A stretch of 64,000 nucleotides of DNA from Austropuccinia psidii (GCA_023105745.1 JALGQZ010000009.1:9522937-9586936); one strand, 5' to 3'; counted from the first letter of the stretch, positions 36,707 to 48,512 are shown. Translations and numbers: made by a program. The notes: generated by a model from the sequence alone, not told the origin.

Positions 36707-38095
36707 ATGTCGTGCACTTTATGCACCAAGCGGGGTATCCCCTGCATTCGTTCCTCGACGACGAACGACGCTTGTGATGCTTGCCGACAAGCACACAAGA
36801 AATGTTCGTTCGTTGTCCGCCCCTTCCGACCACGAGGCCAGAGGAGTTCTCGCCCAAGACGCCCTCGCGAGGACTCCTTTGTGGTCGACGATGATGAAAC
36901 CATTTCCGAGCGTGAATGGACGCCGGGCCCCCAAACAGGCCAACGGGAACGATTCCGGACGATTAGCCCTGTCCCCTCCAGTATCGATTTGTCCACTCCC
37001 CCTCCTAGGCCACCATCCGATGGTCACTTCACTCCTCGACCGGAGCGAAGTGATTATCCGGCTGATGAAGGATGGCGATGGCGAGAGGACATTTGAGCTT
37101 GGGCTGATCGTCACCATGTCTTGTCACCGATGGGATTCAAACGCCAAAGTAAGTTTTCTTTCTCCTCCTTATCTCATTTCTCTTCAGGCAATAATACTAA
37201 CTTTTTTCCATTTCTCATAGAACAAAACCCCCCAAATCCCCCCCGACAAGACTCTCCCATTGCTAGTTTGCCTCGCGAGCAAACCCCCCGGCAACCCACT
37301 CCAGGCCCAAGTGGCACCCGATGGTCTGAGGAATTATTCCGCGGTAAGCAGCCAAAGTTTCATTTCCTTTTCACTTTCACTTTCAAGTCGAGTGAACTGA
37401 CTCTTACTCCTTTTTTAGAACCCTCCTGAACCGAAGAGCCACCTATTCCTGGCCCAAGTCCATCGTCCCAACGACCTGAGGACGATATGACTCGTGAGCC
37501 AGAACCTGAGGTGGCTCCTATGCAATCCACGGAGGAACCTAATGGTAAGTCACCACTTCTCTTTCTTCACTCCTCTCAACTTTTCCTCACCTTTTCTTTG
37601 ACCGTCTCCAGATCGTCCCGCCACTCCTCGCTCGATCATCATCATCGACGATACGCCTGTGGGATCCCCAATTCCCAATCCCCTTCCCCCTCCCCCTTCT
37701 TCTTACTCGACTCACCCACCTTCCCCTTCCATTCCCCCCCCTCCACTCCAACCCCGGTTCCCTCCCCAGATATCCCTTCCAGTGCCCCCAAGAACCCCAA
37801 CGCCTCCTCCCCCCCGGTGCCAAGCTCGTCTCATTCCCACGATGACGCTCGCCAGGAATTCACCAACCTGCGACCGACCCTAATGATTCCTCGAGCTATC
37901 GTCCACGATTCGATCAACCAAATCTTGTTGGAGCATCATCGCTTGCTCCACATGATTCCTTTCGTGGATGCATCTCATCGAAATGAGATGCACCGGGAAT
38001 TCCGGGACGAACTAAACCGCCTCCTTGCCCAGGCACTGGAGGCTTATCCAAAGGAGGACATAACCGGGATAGTCTCCAAATTCCTCGAAAAATAA
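36707..38095 (+). pseudogene. X gene E, Zn2Cys6-like protein (inner, broken)
   Basis: Exons 36707-37148, 37221-37343, 37419-37544, 37612-38095. Cys 3, 6, 13, 23, 26 and 33 match a Zn2Cys6 binuclear cluster; a basic Arg/Pro stretch follows, then proline-rich exons and a conserved helical C-terminus (HRNEMHREFRDELNRLLA). Zn2Cys6 proteins usually bind CGG half-sites. Defects: Arg CGA changed to TGA at 37094, a second TGA at 37427, and a frame change in the proline-rich run near 37730 (summed exons are not a multiple of three). Both copies are broken, so a working protein would have to come from elsewhere. Confidence 0.72.
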
Positions 38096-38527
38096 AAAAT
38101 TAAAAAAAAATCCCATTATTTCCACTTTTTATCATTTGTAATACTTTCTTTTAAATAAATTATAATTTGAAATCAATTATTGTTATGTTCAAATTCTATT
38201 ACATTCTTTGTTCACGTAAAAATTACTTATTTCCTCCTTAGAGAAAAACCCTGATTGCGTGAGAATTATTTTTGTAAGTGCCCCACCAAGAGTTTGAGTG
38301 AGTATTTGTTTTCGTGAAACTCTTTTTCTCAAAATGCGCCAATAGTTTCCGTTATCCTCTCCTATATTTTCTTCTTCCATGGTTTAGAGCCATCCCCATT
38401 CTTAGCTGTAAAAAAGCGGCAGGTTCCCGTATGTGAGCAATCCAGTCCAGATTCGTGAAACATGGCCTTTCCTATGGTCACACGCTATTAATCTTACTCA
38501 TGTATCGAATTGTTTAAATTGTCTGGA
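38096..38527. other. Spacer downstream of gene E (inner)
   Basis: AT-rich spacer with no gene seen, the counterpart of 20411-20827. Confidence 0.5.
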
Positions 38528-39080
38528 ACCTTAAAAAGCGTAAGGATTGGCGTGTGACTTGTCGGGAGGCTGCACAGGCGTAAGGATTGGCTTGTGAATT
38601 GTTGGGAGCATGCACAGGCATAAGGATTGGCGTGTGAATTGTTGGGAGCCTGCACAGGCGTAAGAATTTGTCAGCATTGTTGGCAACCCTCCCATGCGTA
38701 AGGATTGGCGTGTGAATCGTTGGAAGCCTGTACAGGCGTAAGGAGTTTAGCACTTTTGGGACCATTCACAAGCATAAGGATTGGCGTGTGAATTGTTGGG
38801 AGCCTGCACAGGCGTAAGAATTGGCGTGTGAATTCTTGGGATCCTGCACAGGCCAAGAAATTTTCAGCATTGTGGGGAAGCTTCACAAGCGTAAGAATTG
38901 GCGTGTGAATCGTCGAAAGCCTGTAAAGGCGTAAGGATTGGCGTGTAAATTTTCGGGAGCCTGCACAGGCCCAAGGATTGGCGTGTGTAGCGTTGGCACC
39001 CCGCATAGGCGTAAGGAACTTTTAGCATTGTCAGAACCTGCACAAGCATGAGGATTCGCGTGTGAAGCATTGGCATCCTG
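38528..39080. repeat. Minisatellite D, 40-bp units (inner)
   Basis: Inverted counterpart of 19830-20410, about 13-14 units with core CGTAAGGATTGGCGTGTGA. Units are shuffled relative to the outer array. Confidence 0.92.
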
Positions 39081-39106
39081 GACAATAGCAACAAACCAGG
39101 ACAGAT

Positions 39107-39128
39107 GTACGATGGCATGCCACCATAC
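39107..39128. promoter_or_regulatory. GGCATGCC-family palindrome, after gene C (inner)
   Basis: GTACGATGGCATGCC then ACCATAC, between minisatellite D and the gene C stop. Confidence 0.6.
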
Positions 39129-39254
39129 ATAATCCACTTCACACCTTTTTCATGTCAGACACCCCATCTCCCACACTAGAATCCATCCAATCTTTGTGTA
39201 TATTGTCCTCTGCCTTACCCCACCATTACTTACCCAACACACATGCAAATCTCC

Positions 39255-40583
39255 TCAATCTTTGAATCGGTATGAGATTGTATTACCATCCCTGATTTGA
39301 TAGCCCGCTCTCTCGGCAATCTCATAATAGCCATGGCTTTTTTGCCGCATTGTTTTTGCTAACCTGCTTGAGTATTGTGCGGACATACCCACTAGTGTCG
39401 TGCTTTCGTTGTCCTGTGCTGGATCAGTATAATGAACAAATGTACTACTGGCCCACACTACCTGAATGAGCCCATGACATGCGGATAGATCAATCCAAAA
39501 ATGCTCATTTGGGAAAATCAATTTTCCACCTGTACACCGCTTTGACGCATCTCTTTGAATTTGGCCGGTCCGCTTATCAGCTTGAAACCACCATCCCGAA
39601 GCATACAGCGATGCATCCTTATCAAGATGAGATGAGTTTTTGAATCCATTCATGGTGAAAGTGAGTGCGGAAGCGAACTCGAATGCACCCTGATTTGCCG
39701 GAATATCGCCTTCATAGTTGACTTGATCAAAAGACGGAACCCCCAATGAATTGTAGCAATTTTGAATCCTCTCAAATAAATTATCCCCAACATATCATAA
39801 GGATTGACCTAGAATGCAACCCACCGAGCTAAGATTGGGACCTCGGTTCTGCCATTCATCTTTTGCGTTTTCAATTTTCCCGACACTTCCATACATACCA
39901 AATTGTTCATTCTTGGTGCTGCATTTGCGCCACCCAATTGCGAACATAAATCCCTCCAGTAATTCTCCATTGGTTGCAATCGGGTCGGTGAATCTCTTTT
40001 CGCGAAATAGGAATTGTGATAATTCATCCCATTGATCGACCTCGACTTCACTCATTGTTGTGAATGGTCGGAATTTGACAAGGGCAATGAGTAATCCGGT
40101 TGAAGAGAAAATTGCCACACGCCCAAAGTGAATGCGTTTGATCTGATTGACATCCACAACCCTCCAAATTTCACTTGGGGTGATATTTGCTGATACTGGC
40201 ATTGATATTTGTGCTGTTGGGCGAGAGGAGGAAAACAACCTATTCATTCGGCTCGTTTTGCGCTCATTTGTCTTTTGGGATCTGCTACTATTCCCGAGTG
40301 GTTGAGGGATCACTATGTGTTGAAGCACACAAGATATCAGATACTTCCAAGGAGCTTTCTTCGGCACACATCCTTTGACTTCCCTGTTGGAGCCCACATG
40401 ACATTGGCACAATCTGAACCGACTAAAGCCAATGTTCTTCCGTGGGGCCCAATGAGGGTGCCACATAAATGTGGAAGCATATATACACTGAGATCAAGCG
40501 AGTAACTCACACTTTCCTTCCTCAGCCCGACGCTTTCTCGTGAGTTCCCTTTTACGCTCTTTTCCTTTTTTTGTGAATGGCAT
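39255..40583 (-). pseudogene. X gene C, TET/JBP-like dioxygenase (inner, one stop)
   Basis: ATG at 40583, a first exon of about 71 nt, then a long exon ending at TGA 39255-39257. This copy keeps the core whole: SSHLDKDAS (H-x-D), GWWFQADKRTG, GGKLIFPNEHFW, CHGLIQVVW and FVHYTDP (distal His), then TTLVGMSAQ. A TGA at 39795-39797 (Gln CAA in the outer copy) separates it from the N-terminal half. The stop lies at a different site from that in the outer copy. Fungal TET/JBP proteins oxidise methylated bases in DNA. It lies between gene B, same strand, and minisatellite D. Confidence 0.84.
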
Positions 40584-41160
40584 GCTTTCAGAAGAAAATG
40601 AAATGAAACCGAATGATTACTGATTTCTTAATATCACCTAAATTGGATTGCGGTGGATGAATCTTTTCTAATTGCGGCTAAAAAGAAAGCTCATGCCTGA
40701 CCTTGGCAAATTCACGATCTCAAATACCTGAACCTGAAAATTGCAGTGGATAGTGCATTATTCAATTTTACACATTGATGTTCCCATGCAATCACTTTCC
40801 AATCCAACCATTTGGAATATTGCAAGCACACGCAAATGCAATATGCATCCTGCTGCGGATCCCTAGCTATCCTAGTCCTCTTGAAAGACACAGGAACATT
40901 TGGCCTATTATGGGCTGGCGGGAAGTGATAAACGCGACTTCCCGCAATGCACCCGCGTGTGCTACTCGCGGGCACATCGCCTGACTCAGCTTGCGTCTTG
41001 TCGGAGTCTTTGCAATGATGTACGGAGGCATGCCGCCGTACAATTACTATTGGTACTCAGACTGTGGCATCCGGGCAGTAGTAGGATAGGAAGTCATGAT
41101 TATTAAATTCATAAATAACTTTGCAAAATTCAATTACAATCTATCTAGTACAAAGCTAAT
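40584..41160. other. Spacer between genes B and C (inner)
   Basis: 577 bp without a supported gene; contains the palindrome at 41020-41041 and probably the gene C promoter. Confidence 0.6.
41020..41041. promoter_or_regulatory. GGCATGCC-family palindrome, upstream of gene C (inner)
   Basis: GTACGGAGGCATGCC then GCCGTAC, near-perfect, with CGG-N10-CCG. It lies 436 bp upstream of the gene C ATG, the same distance as in the outer copy. Confidence 0.7.
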
Positions 41161-43397
41161 CTAAAACGGGTCAATCCTGGTTGTGAGTTTAGCTGACCTG
41201 GGTACCATCAAGGTGACCTCATCACTTGAACCAAGCCCGCGTTTCGCCACCCAGGCATCACCAAAGTCTAATACTAAGCATCGTGCAAATTCAAATCTAA
41301 GAGGTACAGCGGGGTTAAAAGACTCTGATGAGAAGAAACTTTTATTAAGTAAATCACATATATACTTATTAGTACGTAGCCACACTGGCTCCACTAGATT
41401 TTTACTTTCTGAAAGTTTTGCGGAAATGTCAATTAGTGATAAAGCCCCTTTAACTGAGCTTGTTCTCCAGTCATCTGAGCATACCATCAAACCATGAACC
41501 CCCGCCGCACAGAATGCCGCTAATATACCATAGCAAATTCGATTTATTCCAAGATTCTTGTGACACACCAAAAGATCTTTGATGGCCTCATTTTTTTTTG
41601 AGTTCGTGAGTTTGCCTTTGATGCCATTAACTTCGACCTTTGTATGTGCACGTACCATGTTGTACGCAATCATCAAATGGATAACTGTATCCATTAGATC
41701 CTCCAGGTTCTTGTGCGGCTTTGTGGATATCTCATTGTCAGCCCCGCCACCTTCAATGCTGAGTTGGGTTGCACGTTGCTTCGATTTACTCAAGCAGGAG
41801 GCAAGGTATTCAACTGCTCCCCGTTCGAGTCCAAGAGGATCGGTCGAATTTGATGTTGGTGCAACATATGGTTTGGGTGCGATCACATCGTATGAGACTA
41901 AACTAATGGATTCAAACATAACATTTGCCCAAAAATGTTTAACTGGATTGGCGGGGCAAAGAAGGCTCTGAACCATTTTGAAGAAGGAGTGTTCTGATTT
42001 TGGGAGATTATCTGGAGGTTTAGCTGATTCCTTCATCAATTTGAGATTCCAAATGTTGTGATCAAAAAACACTTCTGTTTTGGTTGGCTTAAAAAATTCT
42101 AACCCTGTATATTGCAATTTATATCACCAGTCAACAGCCAATAATCATGTATCATGCACAAAGATAAAACTCACCTGCGATCTCAAGGTCCTCCAGCCAG
42201 GCCGACATTTTAAGCTCTCGGTTACTGATCACCTTAATACCAACAGGAAGGAATGTATGAGCATCTTTTGTTGGTAAATTGTCCCATCTATTTTTGTAAA
42301 TCCTATTGATATTATCAAGCCCCCTTTTCCATGATTGTTGAGAAATATTGGAATGATAATTCAAAATGCCTGCAAACTCTTCCATGCGGGATAAAAATAT
42401 TCCTTGAAAATTCGCAGCAGATGACACTTCGGGCTCAGCGTTGGGAATTATATCAGTCATATCTCGTCCCATTGTATCATGTTTAATTGTTTCCCTTTCT
42501 TGAAAGGCTTGAATATTCCGAGGAGAGGCGGGAGGGGTTGCATCATGCATTGTTTCATTGGGTATCGGGGTTCTTTCAGTATGTGGAGCTTCATCATGGA
42601 TTGTTTCATTGAGTATTGGGGGGGGTTCAGTATGCGGAGGTTGATTATCAATATGGTCCCCTTCAACATTGATAATTTCATGACCTTGATTGCGAGAATC
42701 GTTTGCGGCTTCAAAGGTACGGCGTTTTTTGTTTGTTTTTTTGGTCGCATGTATATTTGGTCTTTTTCCTAATCCTTTGCCTGGAAATCCAATTACGACT
42801 CGAGATCCTTCAGGTAGAGATTCTCCCACCTCCACACCTGCCCATATATTGTAAGCAGCTATGTTTATCAATTTGTTTTTGAATTATTAATGGACTTACG
42901 GTTCAAATCCATTTTGAGCAGGCTCATGGCTTCAGCAATCTTTTGACGCACATAATCAGGAATTTTACTATCATTTTGAATTTTTTCGAGCCTTGGGATT
43001 GTTTGAGCAATGTTGGAGACAAATTGTTCCTTGGATATAATTTCCACCTCCCCACTGAAAATTACATCATCTTGCCCATCATCTTCTGTCGGTGAACAAG
43101 GTTCAACAGTCTTTTCCTTCTCATAAGTTTCAAAATTCGGTTTCTGAGCGCTTGGAGGTTGACCTGAAATAAAGGCTATGACACAATATCAGGTTTTGAG
43201 AGATTTGAAATATTCAAGATGGATGCATACTCACATTCTGGAAGAACTGGTGGATCTTGATTATCTTCATGTGACTGGCTCTCTACTTCAATGCCTAATT
43301 CACGACTACTGGCGATATCAGAGATTTCACTTCCACTCTCTGGGGCTGAAGTTGGTCGTTCATTGAATTCAGTTGAATTTCCCGGGGTTCGGGCCAT
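41161..43397 (-). CDS. X gene B, unknown 677-aa protein (inner, intact)
   Basis: Four exons, 43397-43235, 43163-42900, 42837-42175, 42104-41161 (2,034 nt), with introns of 62-71 bp, GT...AG; the frame is open throughout. N-terminal ~60 residues are Ser/Glu-rich; exon 2 encodes an acidic helical segment; exon 3 has a basic KKTNKKRRTF stretch that could be a nuclear signal; exon 4 encodes the best conserved part, with several hydrophobic helices (LMIAYNMVRAHT; CYGILAAFCAAG). I do not recognise a family. It is next to the TIR and minisatellite A, read outward to inward. Being intact, it may be needed by X. Confidence 0.85.
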
Positions 43398-43949
43398 AGC
43401 GGAGGTAGTTTATTAAGCAAATAGATGGTGACGAGTTGATTGATAACTTGTTTGAAAATTTTTGAATAAAAAGATCCAAATTCAAGAAAAAAGGTGCAAG
43501 TAAAATAATCACATTTGCAAAATGCGATTTGTCGGGAAATTGAAGGAGGCGATGTTTTGCAAATTATTTCATATCATGCAAATGAAATCACTTCCCTGTG
43601 AGACATTGAATAAAGTTGACTAGTGAAAAACCTACTAAAGTCAACTTTTGAACTATTCAACGCTCATGAGGTAAAGACTAAGCAAAGTGTTCATTTGATT
43701 GATATGAAATAAAATGGTTTTGTCGGCAAAACAGGAGACACAATTCTTGTCTTAACTAGTCCACTTATTAGGTTTTAATTTGTGAGTCTCATGATTTAAA
43801 CCCTAACCACAACATGGTGAATATACTGACCAATATCCCCTTAGGTCCTGTTGGCAGAGAAGGCCACTCAGCATATTTCGGCAATTGCGTTCATCGTGTA
43901 TGCCAACAAGCCACCGTACTGTACACTATGGATGTAATACGGAAGCGTG
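43398..43949. promoter_or_regulatory. Upstream region of gene B (inner)
   Basis: About 550 bp between gene B and minisatellite A, with no gene; it contains the palindrome at 43898-43919. Matches 14961-15500. Confidence 0.55.
43898..43919. promoter_or_regulatory. GGCATGCC-family palindrome, upstream of gene B (inner)
   Basis: Degenerate member (GTATGCCAACAAG then CCACCGTAC), about 500 bp from the gene B ATG. Confidence 0.45.
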
Positions 43950-44490
43950 AGGAGGGTAAGCGTTGTCGGAGGCATGTCAGGAGGGCACTACATGAGCGTA
44001 AGGATGGTAAGCAGTGTCGGGAGAATGTCGGTAGGGAGGGTAACTGTTGTCGGAGGCATGTCAGGAGGGCACTACATGAGCGTAAGGATGGTAAGCAGTG
44101 TTGGGAGGGAGGGTAAGCGTTGTCGGAGGCATGTCGGGAGGGCACTACATGAGCGTAAGGATGGTAAGCAGTGTCGGGAGAATGTCGGTAGGGAGGGTAA
44201 CTGTTGTCGGAGGCATGTCGGGAGGGCATTACATGAGCGTAAGATGGTAAGCAGTGTTGGGAGAATGTCTGTAGGGAGGGTAAGCGTTGTCGGAGGCATG
44301 TCGGGAGGGCACTACATGAGCGTAAGGATGGTAAGCAGTGTCGGGAGAATGTCGGGAGGGAGGGTAAGCGTTGTCGGGGGCATGTCGGGAGGGCACTACA
44401 TGAGCGTAAGGAGGGTAAGCGTTGTCGGAGGCATGTCGGGAGGGTACTACACAAGCGTAAGGATGGTAGGGGCGGGGGTGTGAAAGCGTA
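43950..44490. repeat. Minisatellite A, 84-bp higher-order units (inner)
   Basis: Same sequence family as 14200-14960, but arranged as an 84-bp higher-order unit (a 51-bp unit plus a 33-bp partial one). Long frames on both strands are repeat artefacts. Confidence 0.9.
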
Positions 44491-44779
44491 AGGAGTGGTG
44501 AGGACGGAGAGGGGCGGGCAGTGGCGGAGTCTCATCTGGATGGAGGGCGGTGCGGGTGCGTAAGCATGCTAAGCGTCGGGGAGGTGGAAGCCAATGAGGT
44601 GAAATTACACAAACGTTGCGCATAGTGTTGAAATGGGTTTGGGCTTTGAGTGACATTCTCATGTGACACATGTGACGATTGACGTTGTCTTGATGCTGAC
44701 GTGACGTGACCCACTAAATCCAGTGACTATAAAGTGACACTAACGCGACTGAAGCAAGATTTTATACTGACCGCGGTGC

Positions 44780-44825
44780 GACGTGAAGTCAATCGCCGAC
44801 GATTGACGCGAGATTTGCCCTGGTG
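44780..44825 (-). repeat. TIR of inner X, B-gene end
   Basis: Read on the minus strand it starts CACCAGGGCAAATCTCG and is the inverted partner of 23504-23549. It is followed on the plus strand by the AAA duplication at 44826-44828. Confidence 0.95.
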
Positions 44826-45642
44826 AAATGTGTACTTCGGGGCAGAGCAAAAAGCTGTTCAACAATGTAACATGCAATCACGTCAAGCCATCGAGTCATA
44901 TCTCTCACCTGCATCCCTTTGATGCACCTTGTTGGACAGCTCTGCCTAACTGCGGCACAGATGCGCATGTAATCCAAGTTAACGTAAGTGGGTCATAATG
45001 GGATGACTTAATATTTGGGTCATACACAAAGAGTTGATTCACTCTGGTGCCATTGTTGGGGCAAACAATGACTGGCCCGCTTGTTCATTGTTGGGCAGCC
45101 ACACGCTTTCATATGCACCCCGATGGGTCATACGCAGGCAGCTTTCACACGCCTGGAAGACATTTTACTGCCAGTCTTCCAGCTGCCTATTTTCTTGGTC
45201 GGGTTGTCAGCTTGACTGCAGACGCTCACCCGCTTGCACGTGGAAACCTGAGGCCAATCAGTGTGGATTTGCTTCAGCCTCATCCACATTAGAATAACAA
45301 TCCCAGCCTATGATTGCTGAGGCTGGTCATGTTTGCGTGGGTATCTCCCACCGCGGGTCATTTTCTTCACGTTCTCACACGCCCCGCGCAAGTTGTGGCA
45401 CCTGGCTTGCAGCCAAAAAATCCCTTGGGCGTGTGGCCTCTTTCCTCCAGAGTTCTGTACGCGCGTGAGGCAAAGACCCGGATGCCAATCTCGGTGGATT
45501 AGTACTCGCCTCAAACGCCATAGGGGTGAATGTATATGTGGATCACGGCTCACGGCTGGCGCCCCCTTTGATCCTCCCACACATTCCCCCCTGAAAGCCC
45601 AGTAAGTATCAGTCAGCAAAAAACTTCAGGCAAAACCAAAGT

Positions 45643-45670
45643 CATGTTCGGTGGCATGCCACCGAACATG
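45643..45670. promoter_or_regulatory. Perfect 28-bp palindrome upstream of gene L (outer)
   Basis: Identical to 34159-34186; arms CATGTTCGGTGGCA around the GGCATGCC centre. About 500 bp upstream of the SNF2 ATG. Confidence 0.75.
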
Positions 45671-45779
45671 TCTCACCCGCCCACACACAAACATCCCCAC
45701 AGTGAGATTGCCCTTTGAAACTGCCAACATTGCCCAGTAGGTCCCTGTGAACAATTAACCTGGGGAGGATACGCTCATT

Positions 45780-45801
45780 GTTCGCTGTCACACCAGCGAA
45801 C
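45780..45801. promoter_or_regulatory. Palindrome upstream of gene L, proximal (outer)
   Basis: GTTCGCTG and CAGCGAAC arms (perfect here) around TCACAC, about 368 bp upstream of the SNF2 ATG. Confidence 0.55.
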
Positions 45802-46169
45802 ATGACTGCATGCCTCTAATATGCCCTCCACAATAAGTTGCTACAACCCACCCAATTTCGGATGTGCTAATGTCAACCTTGTTCCACCAAAGGTTTCGTA
45901 ACTTGCTGCAGATCCAGCAGTCATAATGGTGCACCCACAATTTGGCCACCTTGCCTCGATATATGCCCCAAATCGGATATGAAAATTATGAGCCCAAGAG
46001 GCCCACCTCCATCAAGACCATGCACGTAACCACAGGCCATCCCCCTTTTGGCCTGTTGCTGCCACTCATATAAGTTCCCCACCTGCGCTTATTCCTCTTC
46101 ATTCCCTTTAGCTAACCCTTCCCTATCATATAATTTGCAACTGTCCCCAAATAATTTAAAATAGCCATC

Positions 46170-48512
46170 ATGTCAACCCCTTCACAACCACTTTGCATTG
46201 GGATGATTAATATTCGTATTCAAATAAATAGTGATATAACCTTAAAGCCTGAGAGTTCCCACTTAGGTTCTTGGATTATCCTATGGCACAATCAACACAA
46301 CATATTCGTATATCTCCCCAATCACCAGCATGCTATTGGCTCTCTCCCGGGAACCCTTTCCCAAACGTTGATACCATTCCTTGGGGCACCAAAAACGTTC
46401 ATGCACTGTGGTCCTGGTGGGGCATGGATTGAAAATTGCCAATCCAATCCTACTCAAATATTATTTGATGAGGGAGTATTTATGACTGATGCCAATAATC
46501 CCTCCTCATCTCAGAAACCCAATCTAGCATTGATGTTCTTCACATGGTATCCAAACATTCTATTCATAATGGAAAGCTTTCAAACACAAGATTTCAAGCT
46601 TAAAATGCCCAAAGAATATGACTGTACTACTCATTGTCAATATCAACTCTTTACTCCGACATTTCCCGCTTCAAACTCGACGCCTGCTTCATATCCTGCT
46701 GTTTCATCATTGATTTCCAAGCAAAAACTGATACAATTACCCAGTGGATCAGACCTCCCCATGCCATTATTCAAACCACCCTCCTCCCTCATCAAAAGAC
46801 CGGACTAGCTTTTCTCTGGGATTGAGAAATCCCCAATTGCCAATCAGCCCGTAACCTTTGGGCCACCTCACCCCCAGGATCCACTTTCAATGCCAGGCAC
46901 ATCATTACAAACAGGATCGTTAGCTCATTTGAATCCCTTTCGACCAATACCCCTCTTGGGGGACTGCTCGCGGATGATATGGGATTAGGTGAAACCATTC
47001 AGGCCATTGCTCTAATTGGTACCTCCAAGGAGCGGATGATTGCAAACCCCCATCGCTCCACGCCCACCATGATCATCTGCCCCCCTCGCTTAATTACCAA
47101 CTGGCAATCAGAAATATCCAAGCATGCTCAGGCTGGAGCGCTGCATTCCAAAATCTACCATGGTCCCACTCGTCACTCATTATCCAAAGACGACATCTTA
47201 AAATATGATATCATCATCACTTCTTACAATACTATCACCCAAGAATTTAAGCAAACCAATCCCTCTACATCATTCATTTTTCAAATCAATTGGCATTGTA
47301 TAATCTTGGATGAAGCACAGTGAGTGGCTGAGCTTAAATGATTCAAATTACCTTTTATATCCAATAACCCTTTCCCCCTCTTATAGCTATATTCGCTCTC
47401 AATACACTGCCACTCACCGTGCCATTAATAGCCTCCTTTCATCCCGTCGAATATGTTTAACGGGCACACCTATTCACAACACCATTTATGACCTTTTGGG
47501 CATAATATCATTCATCACTCAACCCCAGAGCGCCGATCAAGATAACTGGTCACCATTCATCCTGAGTAGTATTTCAAAAGGTTGCAATGATATTTTGCAT
47601 TTGGCATTGCGGCATTTAAGTTTGCCCCGCACCAAAACCACACATCTAGAATCCCTCCCCACTATTAGCCATCATTATGAGCTGCTCCCACTCAACCCGA
47701 CCATGCAGCAAGAATATTCCACATTATATGAAGAATTCCTATCATCCAAAAGCAAAGGACCAGGAGAGTTTTTCAGAAATATTAATAAGCTGCGAATATG
47801 TTGTAACCATCACATCATGCTTAACACAATTGCGGAGGCGGAGTTGGAAGACCCCGAGGGCAGGCGCACTCAGGATAACTCCCCAAGAATCACACGAACT
47901 ATTGTGGATGTGGAAACATGCATGATGAGTAGTAAAATTGCACACCTCCTACAAAGCTTAATGAAGAACAAACAAACAAGGTGTGGTCCGACGAAATCGG
48001 TGGTTTATACCCAATGGACCCAATTTCTTGATTTGTGTGTTAATTCTAATATGCATCCATTACCAATTGACTCCATCTGACTTTTTTATATTGTAGAATT
48101 GGTATTGCTCTTGCCCATCACTCTATCCTTTCAGCACAAATTGATGGAACAATTACACCACGAGCGCAGGACAAGGCGCTTGAGAATTTCTTCAATAATC
48201 CTGAATGTGAAGTACTCATTGCATCCATTGCCGCGGCTGGAACTGGCCTCAGTATAACTTGTGCTAATATAGTCTATTTAATGGTGAGGGGCCCCCCAAA
48301 ATTCTCCCCTGATTTTCGGACCCTGACATCCACATTTCCAGGGGCCCAATTGGAACCCAGCCATTGAGGCTCAGGCTGTTGATTGTCTACATCGTATTGG
48401 CCAACAACGACCTGTACAGGTCATCCACTATATCACTCCTCATTCAGTTGAGGTCAACATGCGGAAGGTACCTTTCAAGCTCATCTTTCACTTGATTGTA
48501 TTACTATTCTGA
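46170..48512 (+). pseudogene. X gene L, SNF2-family ATPase (outer, broken)
   Basis: Same exon plan as the inner gene: 46170-47319, 47387-48034, 48097-48283, 48342-48512. Splicing of intron 1 (47320-47386) restores DEAH. All helicase motifs are recognisable, with motif I again GLGET. Lesions: a 16-bp deletion near 46763 that shifts the frame, Arg CGA changed to TGA at 46823-46825, Arg to Cys in motif VI (VDCLHRIGQ), and a lost base near 48490 that gives an early stop at 48510-48512. Clearly a pseudogene. Confidence 0.9.

Larger units (their letters stand above)
23504..44825 (-). mobile_element. Giant CACTA/CMC-like transposon X, inner copy, 21.3 kb
   Basis: Complete copy of X in the opposite orientation to the outer one, bounded by the same 46-bp inverted repeats and a 3-bp AAA duplication. 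On the plus strand it reads I (-), K (+), L (-), E (+), C (-), B (-). Genes B and L are intact. I, K and C each have one premature stop; E has two stops and a frame change. It is younger than the outer copy, in which it lies between the gene E upstream region and the gene L upstream region. Confidence 0.95.
44829..46169. promoter_or_regulatory. Upstream region of gene L (outer)
   Basis: Outer sequence resumes after the inner copy. No supported gene. Contains two palindromes (45643-45670 and 45780-45801). Confidence 0.55.

Noticed and set aside
41183..41971. Antisense ORFs over gene B (104 and 130 codons)
   Set aside because: Mirror frames of an intact gene, without splice logic or recognisable domains.
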